From assembly GCA_017555875.1 (NCBI GenBank), contig JAFZFN010000035.1, positions 1-64,000 of the forward strand: a stretch of DNA of 64,000 nucleotides. The letters run 5' to 3'. Source of the stretch: Bacteroidaceae bacterium (GTDB lineage Bacteria; Bacteroidota; Bacteroidia; Bacteroidales; Bacteroidaceae). Below, one piece after another: positions 23,201 to 31,267 of the stretch (within the stretch, counting starts at the first letter, position 1; each line of letters starts with the position of its first letter). A program made the position numbers and the translations under genes. The notes beneath the pieces are model-generated. The model saw only the letters and a program-made list of their open reading frames with translations, did not search any database and was not told where the DNA came from.

Positions 23201-24782
23201 TACGGTAGTTAGCCACTGTCGAAGCCGAACGCAAGGGAGCTTGCCAGGTAAGAGTGCCGTCGGCATAGCCCACATTCTGAGGAGCATAGTAGCTGCTTCC
23301 CTGCACAATGACCGAGATGATGGTCTTCTTGCCTTGGTTGCGGATCTCTACACCCTCACCCACTCCGAAGGGAGTCTCTATACCCTCACGGTCGAAGCGG
23401 TAATCCATGATAGATGCATTGTGGATGGTACCCTCACCCTGAGCCCATGAGCGAGACTCGATGATGAAGAAGTACTTGAGCGGCTGGCTCATGTCATAGC
23501 CCTCAGTAAGGTCGGTGAGGTCATAGCCAAACTCCATAGGCTCATGGTGCAATTTACCATCGGCCCAACGTCCGAGCATGGGCACCTCAGGAGCAGGATT
23601 GCTGTTACCGTAGTTGCCATCACCTGAATAGGTAAAATGAACGAAATTCACCGAATTCTCGGGCTCGGTAGCATTGAGGTCTGCACTGACACCTGCGCTC
23701 AGTGCAATCTCGCTACGACGGCTATAGTCCATCTCGAGTTTAATTGTACGCAAGGGGCGATAGTCTTTGCGCACACGGTAGATTTCGGGCATCCAAGCAT
23801 TGGAGTTGAGATTACTATTCTTTGTGGGCATACCTTTGGCATAGGGGCAGTATACAAAACCACCATTCTTCCACCAGGTTCCCCATGAGTTTACGATAAT
23901 CCAAGCACCGAGCTCGTCTTTCTCGGCTTCGCCGTATACGCCATTACCATCGAGGTCGAACTCGATACGGTCGTCATAACCTACGATAGTAAGCGCGTGG
24001 TCAACCTGCTGTCCCCAGTGCATAACATACTGCATACCTGCAAGACCATTCGCCTTATTATTGACCGTTTGAGGTATTGCCTCTGTCTCGCATGCCGAAG
24101 CTACACCGATACCACAGATACCACCAGCAACAAAATCGTTGTCGCCATTGTGGTTCCACAACCAGTTCTTCACCGCCTCGCGGCCCTCCTCGGTAGCTAC
24201 GCTCACGGGGAAGTTTGAAGGCTGTAACATGCGGTTGTGCATGGCCTCGTACCACTTGTCATAGCCCTGCATCCATCCGAAGTCATCATCGGCCTCAACC
24301 TGATTACCAAAGAGCGAAGAATAGGTCTGGCCACCATAAGTGGCTGCTGAAGGAACACCCACCTTGGTCACAAAGGCATCCTTACCCTGGTCGATGATTG
24401 ACGTGGGCGAATTGGTGTGGAGCCACACAAAGTGTGAAGGATAGTGGTTCTTGGGGTCTGAGCCATCGAGGTCGCGATAGGCCGCAAGCTCGTAGCTAAA
24501 CATGTAGCTGATACGCGAAGCTGAACCGCACGAGCCACCATCCTGATTGAATACAGGTGGGAAGTGACGTGTCTCAGCATTGTTCACGTGGTCGGGGCGC
24601 TGAGTGCGTGCCTGCGCACGTGCTGCATCCCCCTCTTTCTGAATGGGCGTCATAAGCGACCAATCAGGGTTTGTCTTCTCCGAATAGTCGGGATACTTTG
24701 TACGGTCAACATCAATCGTTTGAGCTTGAACCGTTGTCAAAATGCCACCGAAGAGTAAGGCGGCAAGAAGTCTCTTTTTCAT
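20253..24782 (-). CDS. Large secreted papain-like (C1) cysteine protease with LamG/PKD-like modules
   Basis: This 1509-residue exported protein has a signal peptide (1-21, ending TTVQAQ). A C1-type protease domain (about 65-330) has the nucleophile Cys85 in NQDGGSCGSASR, the histidine in QQVDHALTIVGYDD and the asparagine in WIIVNSWGTWW. Next come a fibronectin-like segment, a LamG-like domain (about 585-745), two PKD-like repeats (about 800-1080) and a second LamG-like domain (about 1100-1260). The terminal segment GIYDLMGRQLRADSNQ...APGIYIIDGRKVVVK is a typical type IX-like sorting tail. The protein is therefore probably placed on the cell surface or secreted to degrade proteins or glycoproteins. 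It stands alone with a leader of about 60 nt. Confidence 0.87.
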   Translation of the reverse strand: MKKRLLAALLFGGILTTVQAQTIDVDRTKYPDYSEKTNPDWSLMTPIQKEGDAARAQARTQRPDHVNNAETRHFPPVFNQDGGSCGSASRISYMFSYELAAYRDLDGSDPKNHYPSHFVWLHTNSPTSIIDQGKDAFVTKVGVPSAATYGGQTYSSLFGNQVEADDDFGWMQGYDKWYEAMHNRMLQPSNFPVSVATEEGREAVKNWLWNHNGDNDFVAGGICGIGVASACETEAIPQTVNNKANGLAGMQYVMHWGQQVDHALTIVGYDDRIEFDLDGNGVYGEAEKDELGAWIIVNSWGTWWKNGGFVYCPYAKGMPTKNSNLNSNAWMPEIYRVRKDYRPLRTIKLEMDYSRRSEIALSAGVSADLNATEPENSVNFVHFTYSGDGNYGNSNPAPEVPMLGRWADGKLHHEPMEFGYDLTDLTEGYDMSQPLKYFFIIESRSWAQGEGTIHNASIMDYRFDREGIETPFGVGEGVEIRNQGKKTIISVIVQGSSYYAPQNVGYADGTLTWQAPLRSASTVANYRIYADGVAVAELSGTTLTYTPEAQENVSQYGVAAVYEDGNESAMETVSTPVAASDPNTGVDFAKAGFTIPGVFANKYQQATIEYWIKPTTVASYNQAVGPGWGSFMAHANSTGQYTMGWDTSNRYNTSTVTALKPGQWMHVAIVVDGSKMVTYLNGVNRGSYVSKTYNGLGGFGDLVFSSSSGNNNAQDAVYDEIRIWSTARTKEQIKANRYTEFSGNTMPQGLIAYLKGDLFTDAEGNVRMRDCVGGHHATLQGANYTSVTEDLTELTAPTGAPTVSIDAPTGTLYAGIPVALAVTYSETVDKLSWTAAGAGVENLNVASPTLTFAKAGTHTVSVTATAHDGSTATATLDITIEAAPAPDASFTMTAEKVPAGERVTLHATDARVGYLYEWSMPGADKPTAASPSVATSWQSKGQHKVTLTVTAPDGTKASKTQTVEVDEVAPKADFSIDPAVVLKGEEVKLNDMSKYTPLTRRWTITSGGINYVVYADVESITIDQPGVYDVALDVTNNSGSDRMVRERALIVTNADSKNGLRFSNHDAAVTATKVPLTAGAKAFTIEWWMNSEWPSDNINGIGDAENTLLINTMGGGKMQILMGEKSAASAANYVVPGEWHHYAVVLDGGKAYFYRDGLLNTTRPLSGALPELAEFRIGGAKFPFTGSIDEVRVWSKALSYEQVIAYANAPIEDVAKAEKENGLVLYYNFNQSGGDVQDATSNANHGVRTSFGPDGDAWGLSKGVFCIGSGKTEDVTDKYLSNYTKSFSDNNKCINPNLPTRTFSLFGWTLENTVTNGDIITGAHVDRGKSSCFTVTTGWDGFATTINDHKAYQTITLPAGFYTFIAEYGSFEGQCGQSYLVAAQGKGLPNTEDLDEAISYAAMKPKGVMSSNSVSFLLEEETTVSIGLVVNMSGESCLTLQRFILTKSQAVVYGETENIPGGIESVAVDVVAPKGIYDLMGRQLRADSNQTEGLAPGIYIIDGRKVVVK

Positions 24783-24847
24783 GTGTTTATCGTTTTATAT
24801 GGTTATAGTTTACAGCAACGATGCGTGTTAACACACCTTACCGACTG

Positions 24848-24855
24848 CAAACTTA
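24848..24855 (-). promoter_or_regulatory. Possible -7 box of the protease gene
   Basis: TAAGTTTG on the minus strand fits TAnnTTTG, 65 bp upstream of the ATG at 24782. No consensus -33 box is found. The rest of 24783-25148 is AT-rich and without a gene. Confidence 0.4.
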
Positions 24856-25059
24856 CATAAAAATCTTGATTTTTACATCCTTGCCACCAAGTTTTTTCGG
24901 CCGCAACCGTTTATTCCACAGCAAGCATCCAACAGCAGTGCACAAAATATCGCAACAAAATCATCGACACTCCACACCCAAATCCGCTTTTGTTTAACCT
25001 ATTTTTCAAATAACCTAAAAAATTTTAACATTCCTTATTGTATTTTTGGATTTAATTCA

Positions 25060-25067
25060 TAAATTTG
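25060..25067 (+). promoter_or_regulatory. Likely -7 box of the small membrane-protein operon
   Basis: TAAATTTG fits TAnnTTTG. A second possible box, TATTTTTG, lies at 25041-25048. Either would start a transcript 70-100 nt before the ATG at 25149. Confidence 0.45.
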
Positions 25068-25148
25068 CGACCGACAATTAACCAAACTGACACACACAGC
25101 AAACTGCGATAAATAAAACTATTATCAACAATCAAACTTTTTTACGTT

Positions 25149-25319
25149 ATGGCAAACAATGACAAGACAAACGTGATCCTCGTAGTGCTCTCAGTATTAC
25201 TTCCCCTCATTGGCTATATCCTCTATTTTGTAAAGAGAGAGGATGCACCCGATGCTGCCAAGAACTATCTGTACGCAGCCATCGCCGGTTCGGTAGTAGG
25301 CCTATTACTAGCAGTATAA
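25149..25319 (+). CDS. Small membrane protein, two transmembrane segments (56 aa)
   Basis: The ATG at 25149 opens a 56-residue frame. After MANNDKTN come a first hydrophobic helix (VILVVLSVLLPLIGYILYFV), a short charged loop (KREDAPDAAKN) and a second helix ending GSVVGLLLAV. The compact two-helix hairpin, acidic loop and position as first gene of a run of three support a real gene. I do not recognise a named family. The next gene starts 23 nt downstream. Confidence 0.7.
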   Translation: MANNDKTNVILVVLSVLLPLIGYILYFVKREDAPDAAKNYLYAAIAGSVVGLLLAV

Positions 25320-25342
25320 CAAACTTCCAAAAATAAACCACT

Positions 25343-25450
25343 ATGAGTGATAACGACAGCAACGGATGGAGCTGGGTCATTTGGATAGCTGCCCTCGCTT
25401 TCATCAATTTCTTAAGTTGGCTCTTTGATTGGAGCTTTTGGGTTTACTAA
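25343..25450 (+). CDS. Very small tryptophan-rich membrane peptide (35 aa)
   Basis: The ATG at 25343 encodes 35 residues: a polar start (MSDNDSNGW) and one hydrophobic helix rich in Trp (WVIWIAALAFINFLSWLF), ending FWVY. Its stop codon is immediately followed by the ATG of the next gene (TAAATG), which suggests translational coupling. Function unknown; too short for a domain call. Confidence 0.55.
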   Translation: MSDNDSNGWSWVIWIAALAFINFLSWLFDWSFWVY

Positions 25451-26056
25451 ATGAACCTAAGAAACTTTACCAACATTGCTTTTGGTATAACATTCCTAAA
25501 CCTCGCCCTAGTAGGATTATGTGCCTTAACACTAGATGCCACATTCCTTACTTTGGTGAGGTTGGGGGCTTTGATATGCAATATCACCATGGGAGGATTG
25601 CTATTATCGAGCCACCCTGCAAGTTCCGCATCTTCCCCTCTAGATAAGCCCTATTGGCTAGGAGCGATTATTTGCAATGCTGCAATTGTCAAAAACATCA
25701 ACGACGCCCAACCCTTTCATTGTATCTCATCTTTCCTTTTCATCATTGGACTATCATTCACCCTCTTCTCCTTATACTCTTTAGGTAGGAGTTTTGCTGT
25801 CACTCCAATGCATAGCAAGATAAAGACCCACAAAGCCTACACTCTCGTGAGACATCCCATATACTTAGGCGAAAGTATTATGATTTTGTCTTGCGTGCTA
25901 GCCACTAGTGCCATCTCCTCTTATATTATCTTTGTATTATACCTGCTCATCACAGCTCTAAGGATCCGAGAAGAAGAAGCCTTATTACTTAACGAGCCTC
26001 AATACCAAAACTTCTGCAAGAAAACACGATGGAAAATACTGCCTTTTGTATGGTAA
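25451..26056 (+). CDS. Membrane-bound isoprenylcysteine-methyltransferase-like protein
   Basis: This 201-residue membrane protein has about five hydrophobic segments. The C-terminal part carries the ICMT/PEMT-type signature: THKAYTLVRHPIYLGE, followed by a hydrophobic segment and REEEALLLNEPQYQNFCKKT. In this superfamily that region binds S-adenosylmethionine and methylates small lipids or prenylated groups at the membrane. The bacterial substrate is unknown. The start codon abuts the stop codon of the upstream 35-residue peptide, so the three small genes form an operon. Confidence 0.75.
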   Translation: MNLRNFTNIAFGITFLNLALVGLCALTLDATFLTLVRLGALICNITMGGLLLSSHPASSASSPLDKPYWLGAIICNAAIVKNINDAQPFHCISSFLFIIGLSFTLFSLYSLGRSFAVTPMHSKIKTHKAYTLVRHPIYLGESIMILSCVLATSAISSYIIFVLYLLITALRIREEEALLLNEPQYQNFCKKTRWKILPFVW

Positions 26057-26163
26057 ACTTTTAGAGATAACACTATTAACAGCTTAGGCCAATTTCATAC
26101 CTTTCAGCAAGAAGCATTAAGGAGTGAGGACATACCTTGAGAAGAACTAAACAAGAACACGCT

Positions 26164-26964
26164 ATGGATATCGAGAAACTCAAAAAGACGCTTACGGACA
26201 ATGACCATTGGTTTGCCATTCAGCGTGAGAAGGCACGACAGCAAGGTTTTTATTATGTCGAGGACCTAGGAGGCTATTGGGACAGAAGCGACCGAGAGAT
26301 CTACCTGCTCTATCACAAACCGATGAAGATTCTTTATATTCATGGTTTATCGTCATCGGGCGCTTCAAGCACAGCCAGCACATTACGCAAATTTCTCCCT
26401 GACGACACCATCTTCTCCCCCGACCTGCCCATCGAGCCTCAAGAAGCGATGGCTATGCTGAGGCAGTTGGTCGAGCGAGAGCAGATAGATCTTGCCATTG
26501 GCACCTCAATGGGAGCTATGTTTGCGCAGAAGTTACAGGGATACAACAAGATATTGGTCAATCCCTCATTCCATGTATCACGTTCTATGCGTAGGAAGTT
26601 AGGGACGAACGAATTCTTCAGCCCCCGTTCCGATGGTGCCACACATTATGAGATTACCGAGGATTTGTGTGACAGATACGAGGAATTGGAGCGCACCCAG
26701 TTCGACAACATCACTGACCACGAGAGGGAGATTACGTTAGGACTCTTCGGCGCAGCAGATGATGTGGTTGACTGCTCCGAGGAGTTCCGTCAGCATTACA
26801 CCAGGTTCAGCCGCTTTGATGGCGGCCATCGCTTGACGGAGAGAGACATCAGAAATGTCCTGCTCTATGAGATAGAGAAGTTCAGGAAGCACGAGCAGGA
26901 ACCCACCTTGGACAATTCCGTAAGCATACTTGACCTCGTGCGTGCGAAGAGTTCTTCTAAATGA
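26164..26964 (+). CDS. Alpha/beta-hydrolase, YqiA/YcfP (UPF0227)-like esterase
   Basis: This 266-residue cytoplasmic protein has the esterase pattern ILYIHGLSSSGASSTASTLR (oxyanion strand), the nucleophile elbow GTSMGA with its serine, NPSFHVSRSMR after the elbow, and the late histidine in FDGGHRLTE. Asp in LFGAADDVVD is the likely third triad member. The N-terminal 55 residues (MDIEKLKKTLTDNDHW...) are an extension not present in short YqiA proteins. The ATG at 26164 is preferred over the TTG at 26137. The substrate is unknown. Confidence 0.72.
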   Translation: MDIEKLKKTLTDNDHWFAIQREKARQQGFYYVEDLGGYWDRSDREIYLLYHKPMKILYIHGLSSSGASSTASTLRKFLPDDTIFSPDLPIEPQEAMAMLRQLVEREQIDLAIGTSMGAMFAQKLQGYNKILVNPSFHVSRSMRRKLGTNEFFSPRSDGATHYEITEDLCDRYEELERTQFDNITDHEREITLGLFGAADDVVDCSEEFRQHYTRFSRFDGGHRLTERDIRNVLLYEIEKFRKHEQEPTLDNSVSILDLVRAKSSSK

Positions 26965-27152
26965 TTCGTCCCGAGATTGGGATTTCTATCTTACAAATGC
27001 CACTGGGGCCTCATCCGCCGCAAGAAAAACTTATTGTCATCAATTCGATGTGCTACACACACTCTAACTTGAACCAATGGTGAGTTGGGGTTAGCGAAGC
27101 GTATCAAGGATTATAAATATCAATACTTGTTTCGAAAGTAAAATTGCGACAA

Positions 27153-27171
27153 TTGCGTAAATATAACGCAA
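27153..27171 (+). promoter_or_regulatory. NrtR-type operator, site 1
   Basis: TTGCGTAAATATAACGCAA is a palindrome (TTGCGT, 7 bp, ACGCAA) just upstream of the -33 box of the nrtR promoter. Confidence 0.7.
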
Positions 27172-27175
27172 TTTG

Positions 27176-27207
27176 TTTGATTGTTTCAAAATTTCTACTT
27201 AACTTTG
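27176..27207 (+). promoter_or_regulatory. Promoter of the nrtR operon
   Basis: TTTG (27176-27179) and TAACTTTG (27200-27207) are separated by 20 bp, a full consensus. The predicted start, near 27214, lies inside operator site 2. Confidence 0.75.
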
Positions 27208-27223
27208 CGTAAAAATAACGCAT
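27205..27223 (+). promoter_or_regulatory. NrtR-type operator, site 2
   Basis: TTGCGTAAAAATAACGCAT repeats site 1 with 17 of 19 positions identical and overlaps the end of the -7 box and the expected transcription start. Binding here would block RNA polymerase, so autorepression is likely. Confidence 0.7.
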
Positions 27224-27230
27224 CAAAAAT

Positions 27231-27923
27231 ATGAGCGAACAGAAATTTTGTTACAAGTATCCACATCCTTCGGTGACTGCTGACTGCGTGATATTTGGTT
27301 TTGATGGAGTAAGCATCAAGGTGTTGTTGATTCAGCGTGGCATCGAGCCATTCAAGGGGAAATGGGCCTTTCCTGGTGGTTTCATGAAGATGGATGAGAC
27401 GGCAGAGGAGTGTGCAAAGCGTGAGTTGGATGAGGAAACGGGATTGAAGAATGCTGCTGTAGAGCAGTTCTATACATTCTCCGATGTGAGCCGTGATCCT
27501 CGTGAGCGAGTAATCACCGTGGCGCACTATGCTTTGGTAAGACTATCTGAGATTAAGGGTGGTGACGATGCAGCATCGGCTCGTTGGTTTGCTATGGATG
27601 AGGTTCCTGGCCTTGCTTTCGACCACGACCGTATTCTGCGAATGGCAGTAAATCGCTTGAAGGAGCGTATCTGCTTTGAGCCTATCGGCTTTGAGTTGTT
27701 GCCTGAGGTTTTTACCATGACTGAGTTGCAGAACCTCTACGAAGCAATTTTGGAAGTAAAGTTCGATCGCCGCAACTTCTACAACAAGATGCTCAAACTC
27801 GGCATTCTCTCCGAGGCAGAGCCTCGACCTAGCGGAGCTTCACGACGTACACCAACAAAGTACCGTTTCAATGCCGAGAAGTATACCGAAATGAAACAAA
27901 AAGGATTTAGATTGGAATTTTAA
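27231..27923 (+). CDS. nrtR: NrtR-type Nudix transcriptional regulator of NAD/ADP-ribose metabolism
   Basis: This 230-residue protein has a Nudix-fold N-terminal half (about 10-145) and a winged helix-turn-helix C-terminal half (about 155-225). The degenerate Nudix box reads GGFMKMDETAEECAKRELDEETGL; its REL-DEE core is intact, so residual hydrolase activity is possible. The HTH part includes FTMTELQNLYEAIL and RRNFYNKMLKLGIL. In the known family the Nudix domain senses ADP-ribose or a related NAD metabolite and releases DNA. The next gene, 1 nt downstream, is an ADP-ribosylglycohydrolase, and a NadR-like gene follows. That fits NrtR better than the related sugar-sensing AraR regulators of Bacteroides, which are the main alternative. 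Confidence 0.82.
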   Translation: MSEQKFCYKYPHPSVTADCVIFGFDGVSIKVLLIQRGIEPFKGKWAFPGGFMKMDETAEECAKRELDEETGLKNAAVEQFYTFSDVSRDPRERVITVAHYALVRLSEIKGGDDAASARWFAMDEVPGLAFDHDRILRMAVNRLKERICFEPIGFELLPEVFTMTELQNLYEAILEVKFDRRNFYNKMLKLGILSEAEPRPSGASRRTPTKYRFNAEKYTEMKQKGFRLEF

Positions 27924-27924
27924 T

Positions 27925-29100
27925 ATGGAACAAGAAAGATTAAAAGATAAGATTCGCGGTTGCCTGATGGCGGGTGCTGCAGGTGATGCACTTGGATACG
28001 AGGTGGAGTTTATGAGCCGTCGCTCGATTCTTTCTCGCTTTGGAGAGAATGGTATCACCAAGTTTGAACTTGATTCTAAGGGTAAGGCTCTCATCAGCGA
28101 TGATACCCAAATGACGCTCTTCACTGCTAATGGATTGTTGAATGCTCCCCACCTGAGTGTACAACCACAAATTGCCGTTGCTCGTGCATATGTCGATTGG
28201 TATTACACACAATTGGGGCCATATAAAACAAAAAGCAAAAGTTGTTGGTTGAGAGATATTGATGAACTGTATTCAAGGCGAGCACCTGGCAATACGTGCA
28301 TGTCAGCACTCGATGCTATTGCCCGAGGATGGGAGACGTCCAACAACAGCAAAGGTTGCGGTGGTGTTATGCGTGTCGCTCCCGTTGGAGTGTTTGGTGC
28401 TTGCCAATTTATATCTCATAACTCCCAGTGGAGAGATGGAGATGTCATCAAACTCGGAGCAGAGTGCGCAAAGATTACCCATAAGCATCCCGCGGGGTGG
28501 CTATCAGCAGGACTCCTTGCACACATAATCTATGAGATTGTGGTCCGTTCCCAATCAGAGCGAATAGACCAAGGAAAATTTGAGCATATCGTACAGAGTG
28601 CTTGCCATTATATGATTGCATACTTCAATTCCTTGCAAGAGTTTATACATCCACTCCATGCTATGATGTCTAAAGCCTTAGAATTAGCCAGACAGGACAT
28701 TTCCGACCATGAAGCGATTTCTCAATTGGGTGAAGGATGGGTAGGAGATGAAGCCCTTGCCGTAGCAACATATTGCGCAAGTCGCCATATCGACAGCGTA
28801 GAGGATGCGATAATTGCATCGGTCAACCACGACGGTGATAGCGATTCTACTGGGGCTATCTGTGGAAATATCATGGGGGCGATTTATGGCTATGAACATA
28901 TAAAAGAATGCAATTTATTCTGCCCCGAGGGTAAGCAGCTGGAAGACACACTTGAACTATCTGAAATCATCCTAGCTCTAGCCGACGACCTATCGACGGG
29001 TTGCATCATCAGTGAGAATGAGCCTATTGATACTCCCGAAAAGAGACAATGGTATGAACGTTATTGCGAGCTGAGACCAAGTGGAATCAGTCACCGATGA
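27925..29100 (+). CDS. ADP-ribosylglycohydrolase (DraG-like)
   Basis: This 391-residue member of the ADP-ribosylglycohydrolase family hydrolyses the bond between ADP-ribose and a protein, nucleic acid or small molecule. The hallmark metal-binding motifs are visible: GCLMAGAAGDALGYEVEF at the N-terminus, SDDTQMTLFTANGLL (about 53-67) and HDGDSDSTGAICGNIMGA (about 310-327). These place the two Mg ions as in DraG/ARH proteins. The start codon is 1 nt after the nrtR stop, implying translational coupling and NrtR control. The substrate may be modified protein or free ADP-ribose derivatives feeding NAD salvage. Confidence 0.88.
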   Translation: MEQERLKDKIRGCLMAGAAGDALGYEVEFMSRRSILSRFGENGITKFELDSKGKALISDDTQMTLFTANGLLNAPHLSVQPQIAVARAYVDWYYTQLGPYKTKSKSCWLRDIDELYSRRAPGNTCMSALDAIARGWETSNNSKGCGGVMRVAPVGVFGACQFISHNSQWRDGDVIKLGAECAKITHKHPAGWLSAGLLAHIIYEIVVRSQSERIDQGKFEHIVQSACHYMIAYFNSLQEFIHPLHAMMSKALELARQDISDHEAISQLGEGWVGDEALAVATYCASRHIDSVEDAIIASVNHDGDSDSTGAICGNIMGAIYGYEHIKECNLFCPEGKQLEDTLELSEIILALADDLSTGCIISENEPIDTPEKRQWYERYCELRPSGISHR

Positions 29101-29111
29101 TTCATTATGAT

Positions 29112-29140
29112 TGATAGATAGGCAAATGCCTACTCTATCA
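29112..29140 (+). terminator. Hairpin after the ADP-ribosylglycohydrolase gene
   Basis: TGATAG-AT-AGGCA and TGCCT-ACT-CTATCA form an interrupted stem just after the stop codon. There is no U run, so termination is uncertain; it may separate nrtR-draG from the receptor gene, which has its own promoter. Confidence 0.4.
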
Positions 29141-29193
29141 TTACAACGACTGACATATGAGGAGTTGCCCATCTATCGGGATTACCTTATATT

Positions 29194-29224
29194 TTTGGCA
29201 AAATATATAATCGCGCTATATTTG
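29194..29224 (+). promoter_or_regulatory. Promoter of the TonB-dependent receptor gene
   Basis: TTTG (29194-29197), 19 bp, then TATATTTG (29217-29224). I see no copy of the TTGCGT-N7-ACGCAA operator here; only a loose TTTGCGCA overlap. Confidence 0.65.
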
Positions 29225-29244
29225 CGCACAAACAATAAGCTACA

Positions 29245-31242
29245 ATGAAGCAGCTGCTTTTATCTGCCTTCCTGTCTTTGTCATGCATATCTGCTATGGC
29301 TGAGATAAGAATGGAACAAGATACAACATCAAGTTATCATCTTAATGAGATTAGTGTTATCAGTTTTTATCGTACTGATGCAAAAGTTGGTACTATTGTC
29401 AGTCGCGAGAGCCTATTGAAGCACAATAAGGGACAGGAACCTTCATTTATATTGAGTAGCAGGCCCTCCATATTTGCCTATTCTGATACGGGAAACGAGT
29501 ATGGATATGCCTATTTCCGTATGCGAGGAATGGATCAGACGAGAGTGAATATGACATTAGATGGGATGCCGCTGAACGAGGGTGAAGACATGGGAGTCTA
29601 TTTCTCAAACTATCCTGATGTTATAGCCAGTATGCATTCCATAAAAATTGAGAGCGGCGCAGGTATTACGGGTAATGGTGTTGCTGGTTACGCGGGAACT
29701 ATTGATTTAGAATCGGTAAATCTGAAACGCGATACCGTTTCGAGTGTATATGCAGGATGTGGCAGTTTCAATACCTTCAAAAGTTGTATGGAATACAATA
29801 GCGGCATCAAAGGCAAATGGGCTGTTCATTTCAAAGCGACACAACAACAATCAGATGGTTATCGCGATCACGCTTACAACAACTCTCAATCTGCATTTAC
29901 AAAGGTGGGATATTTCTTCAATGACCATCATTCAATAGAATTTCTGAGTTTTATCGGTCAATCTCGTAACGGGCAGGGATGGATAGGCTCATCACTCGAT
30001 CAGATAATGATTAATGATCGCTCAAATGGTTGTACCGAGGCAGAAACAGATAGATTTGTGCAGAATATAAACAAACTACAATACAAAGGCTTTGCAAGCG
30101 ACAATGTTACTTTTACCGCATCGCTATATTATAACCAACTCAAAGGCCATTACTATTTTGATGTGGACAACTTTATGATTAACGTGATTGACTCATCTTG
30201 GCAAAATACAGGAGAGGTTGATTGCTACAATCTGCGTCACCATATGATTGGCGGTAATATCGCAGCAAAGGTCTATGTAAGAGATTTTGTCCTTACAACG
30301 GGACTTAATGCGTCCGCATTTAACCGCAGTCACATAGGGACAAACAATCTCGACACGGAGGAGATGTGGAATAACAAAGGCTACAAGAACGATGTGAATC
30401 TGTTTGCCAAAGGTGAATACAGTTACAACGGTCTTAAAGTTGTGGGTAATATCCAATATCGTCACGCTGATTTTGACTATCGTGGAGACGTGGCCTTTGA
30501 CAAGGTCTACTGGGATTTTCTAAATTGGTCTGGCAATGTATCGTATCAATTTAACCAAGCTCACAGCCTTTATGCTTCGGTAACTCAGACTCACAGGGAA
30601 CCTACAAGAAGTGATATGTTCGGTGGTGAAGAGAATCTTATCGAGGTCGTAACCACGCAAGCAGAGTCCGTTATCGATTATGAACTTGGCTACAATGCCA
30701 CCAGTGATGGGTGTACAGGCAATCTGAACCTCTACTATATGGATTTCAGCAATGAACTTATCTTGAATGGAGAGATGGGAACCAACGGATTGCCGATAAG
30801 AGAAAATGTAGAAAAAAGCTATCGCACTGGTATCGAACTCAACCTTACATACGAGCCGGTCAAAGGATTGGTTTTAAGTAACGCCACATCATACTCAATC
30901 AACAAAGTTGAGACTGCTTCGGAAACACTGAACCATACGATGAGTCCCCATTGGTTGGTGAATCAGAGTATTGTCTATGGCTTCAACGGCTTTGAGTTTG
31001 GTGTAGATGTGAGATATCGTAGCAAGATGTATTTTGACCTGACCAATCTGTATGAATTGGGATCTTCTCTACGATTCGGAGCAAATGCAACTTACACTTA
31101 CGAAGACTTTACATGCGGAGTATACGTAAATAACCTATTTAACGAACGCAGTTTCTCCAATGGGATGATGAGCACAAACGGACCTCTTTACTTCATTGAC
31201 GCACCGAGAAACTTCCATGTAGATGTGAGATGGAGCTTCTAA
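29245..31242 (+). CDS. TonB-dependent outer-membrane receptor, possibly for an NAD precursor
   Basis: This 665-residue receptor has a signal peptide (about 1-19), a plug domain (about 45-155) and a 22-strand-type barrel ending in the aromatic signal HVDVRWSF. Plug motifs include YGYAYFRMRGMDQTRVNMTL and GVYFSNYPDVI. There is no SusC-type N-terminal carboxypeptidase-like domain and no SusD partner, so it resembles the siderophore/cofactor type. Its position between NrtR/ADP-ribosylglycohydrolase and NadR suggests uptake of a nicotinamide nucleoside or nucleotide, but that is inference from neighbours only. No pnuC inner-membrane transporter is visible nearby. Confidence 0.85.
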   Translation: MKQLLLSAFLSLSCISAMAEIRMEQDTTSSYHLNEISVISFYRTDAKVGTIVSRESLLKHNKGQEPSFILSSRPSIFAYSDTGNEYGYAYFRMRGMDQTRVNMTLDGMPLNEGEDMGVYFSNYPDVIASMHSIKIESGAGITGNGVAGYAGTIDLESVNLKRDTVSSVYAGCGSFNTFKSCMEYNSGIKGKWAVHFKATQQQSDGYRDHAYNNSQSAFTKVGYFFNDHHSIEFLSFIGQSRNGQGWIGSSLDQIMINDRSNGCTEAETDRFVQNINKLQYKGFASDNVTFTASLYYNQLKGHYYFDVDNFMINVIDSSWQNTGEVDCYNLRHHMIGGNIAAKVYVRDFVLTTGLNASAFNRSHIGTNNLDTEEMWNNKGYKNDVNLFAKGEYSYNGLKVVGNIQYRHADFDYRGDVAFDKVYWDFLNWSGNVSYQFNQAHSLYASVTQTHREPTRSDMFGGEENLIEVVTTQAESVIDYELGYNATSDGCTGNLNLYYMDFSNELILNGEMGTNGLPIRENVEKSYRTGIELNLTYEPVKGLVLSNATSYSINKVETASETLNHTMSPHWLVNQSIVYGFNGFEFGVDVRYRSKMYFDLTNLYELGSSLRFGANATYTYEDFTCGVYVNNLFNERSFSNGMMSTNGPLYFIDAPRNFHVDVRWSF

Positions 31243-31267
31243 GAGTTTTTTCAAAAAGACAAGCGAT

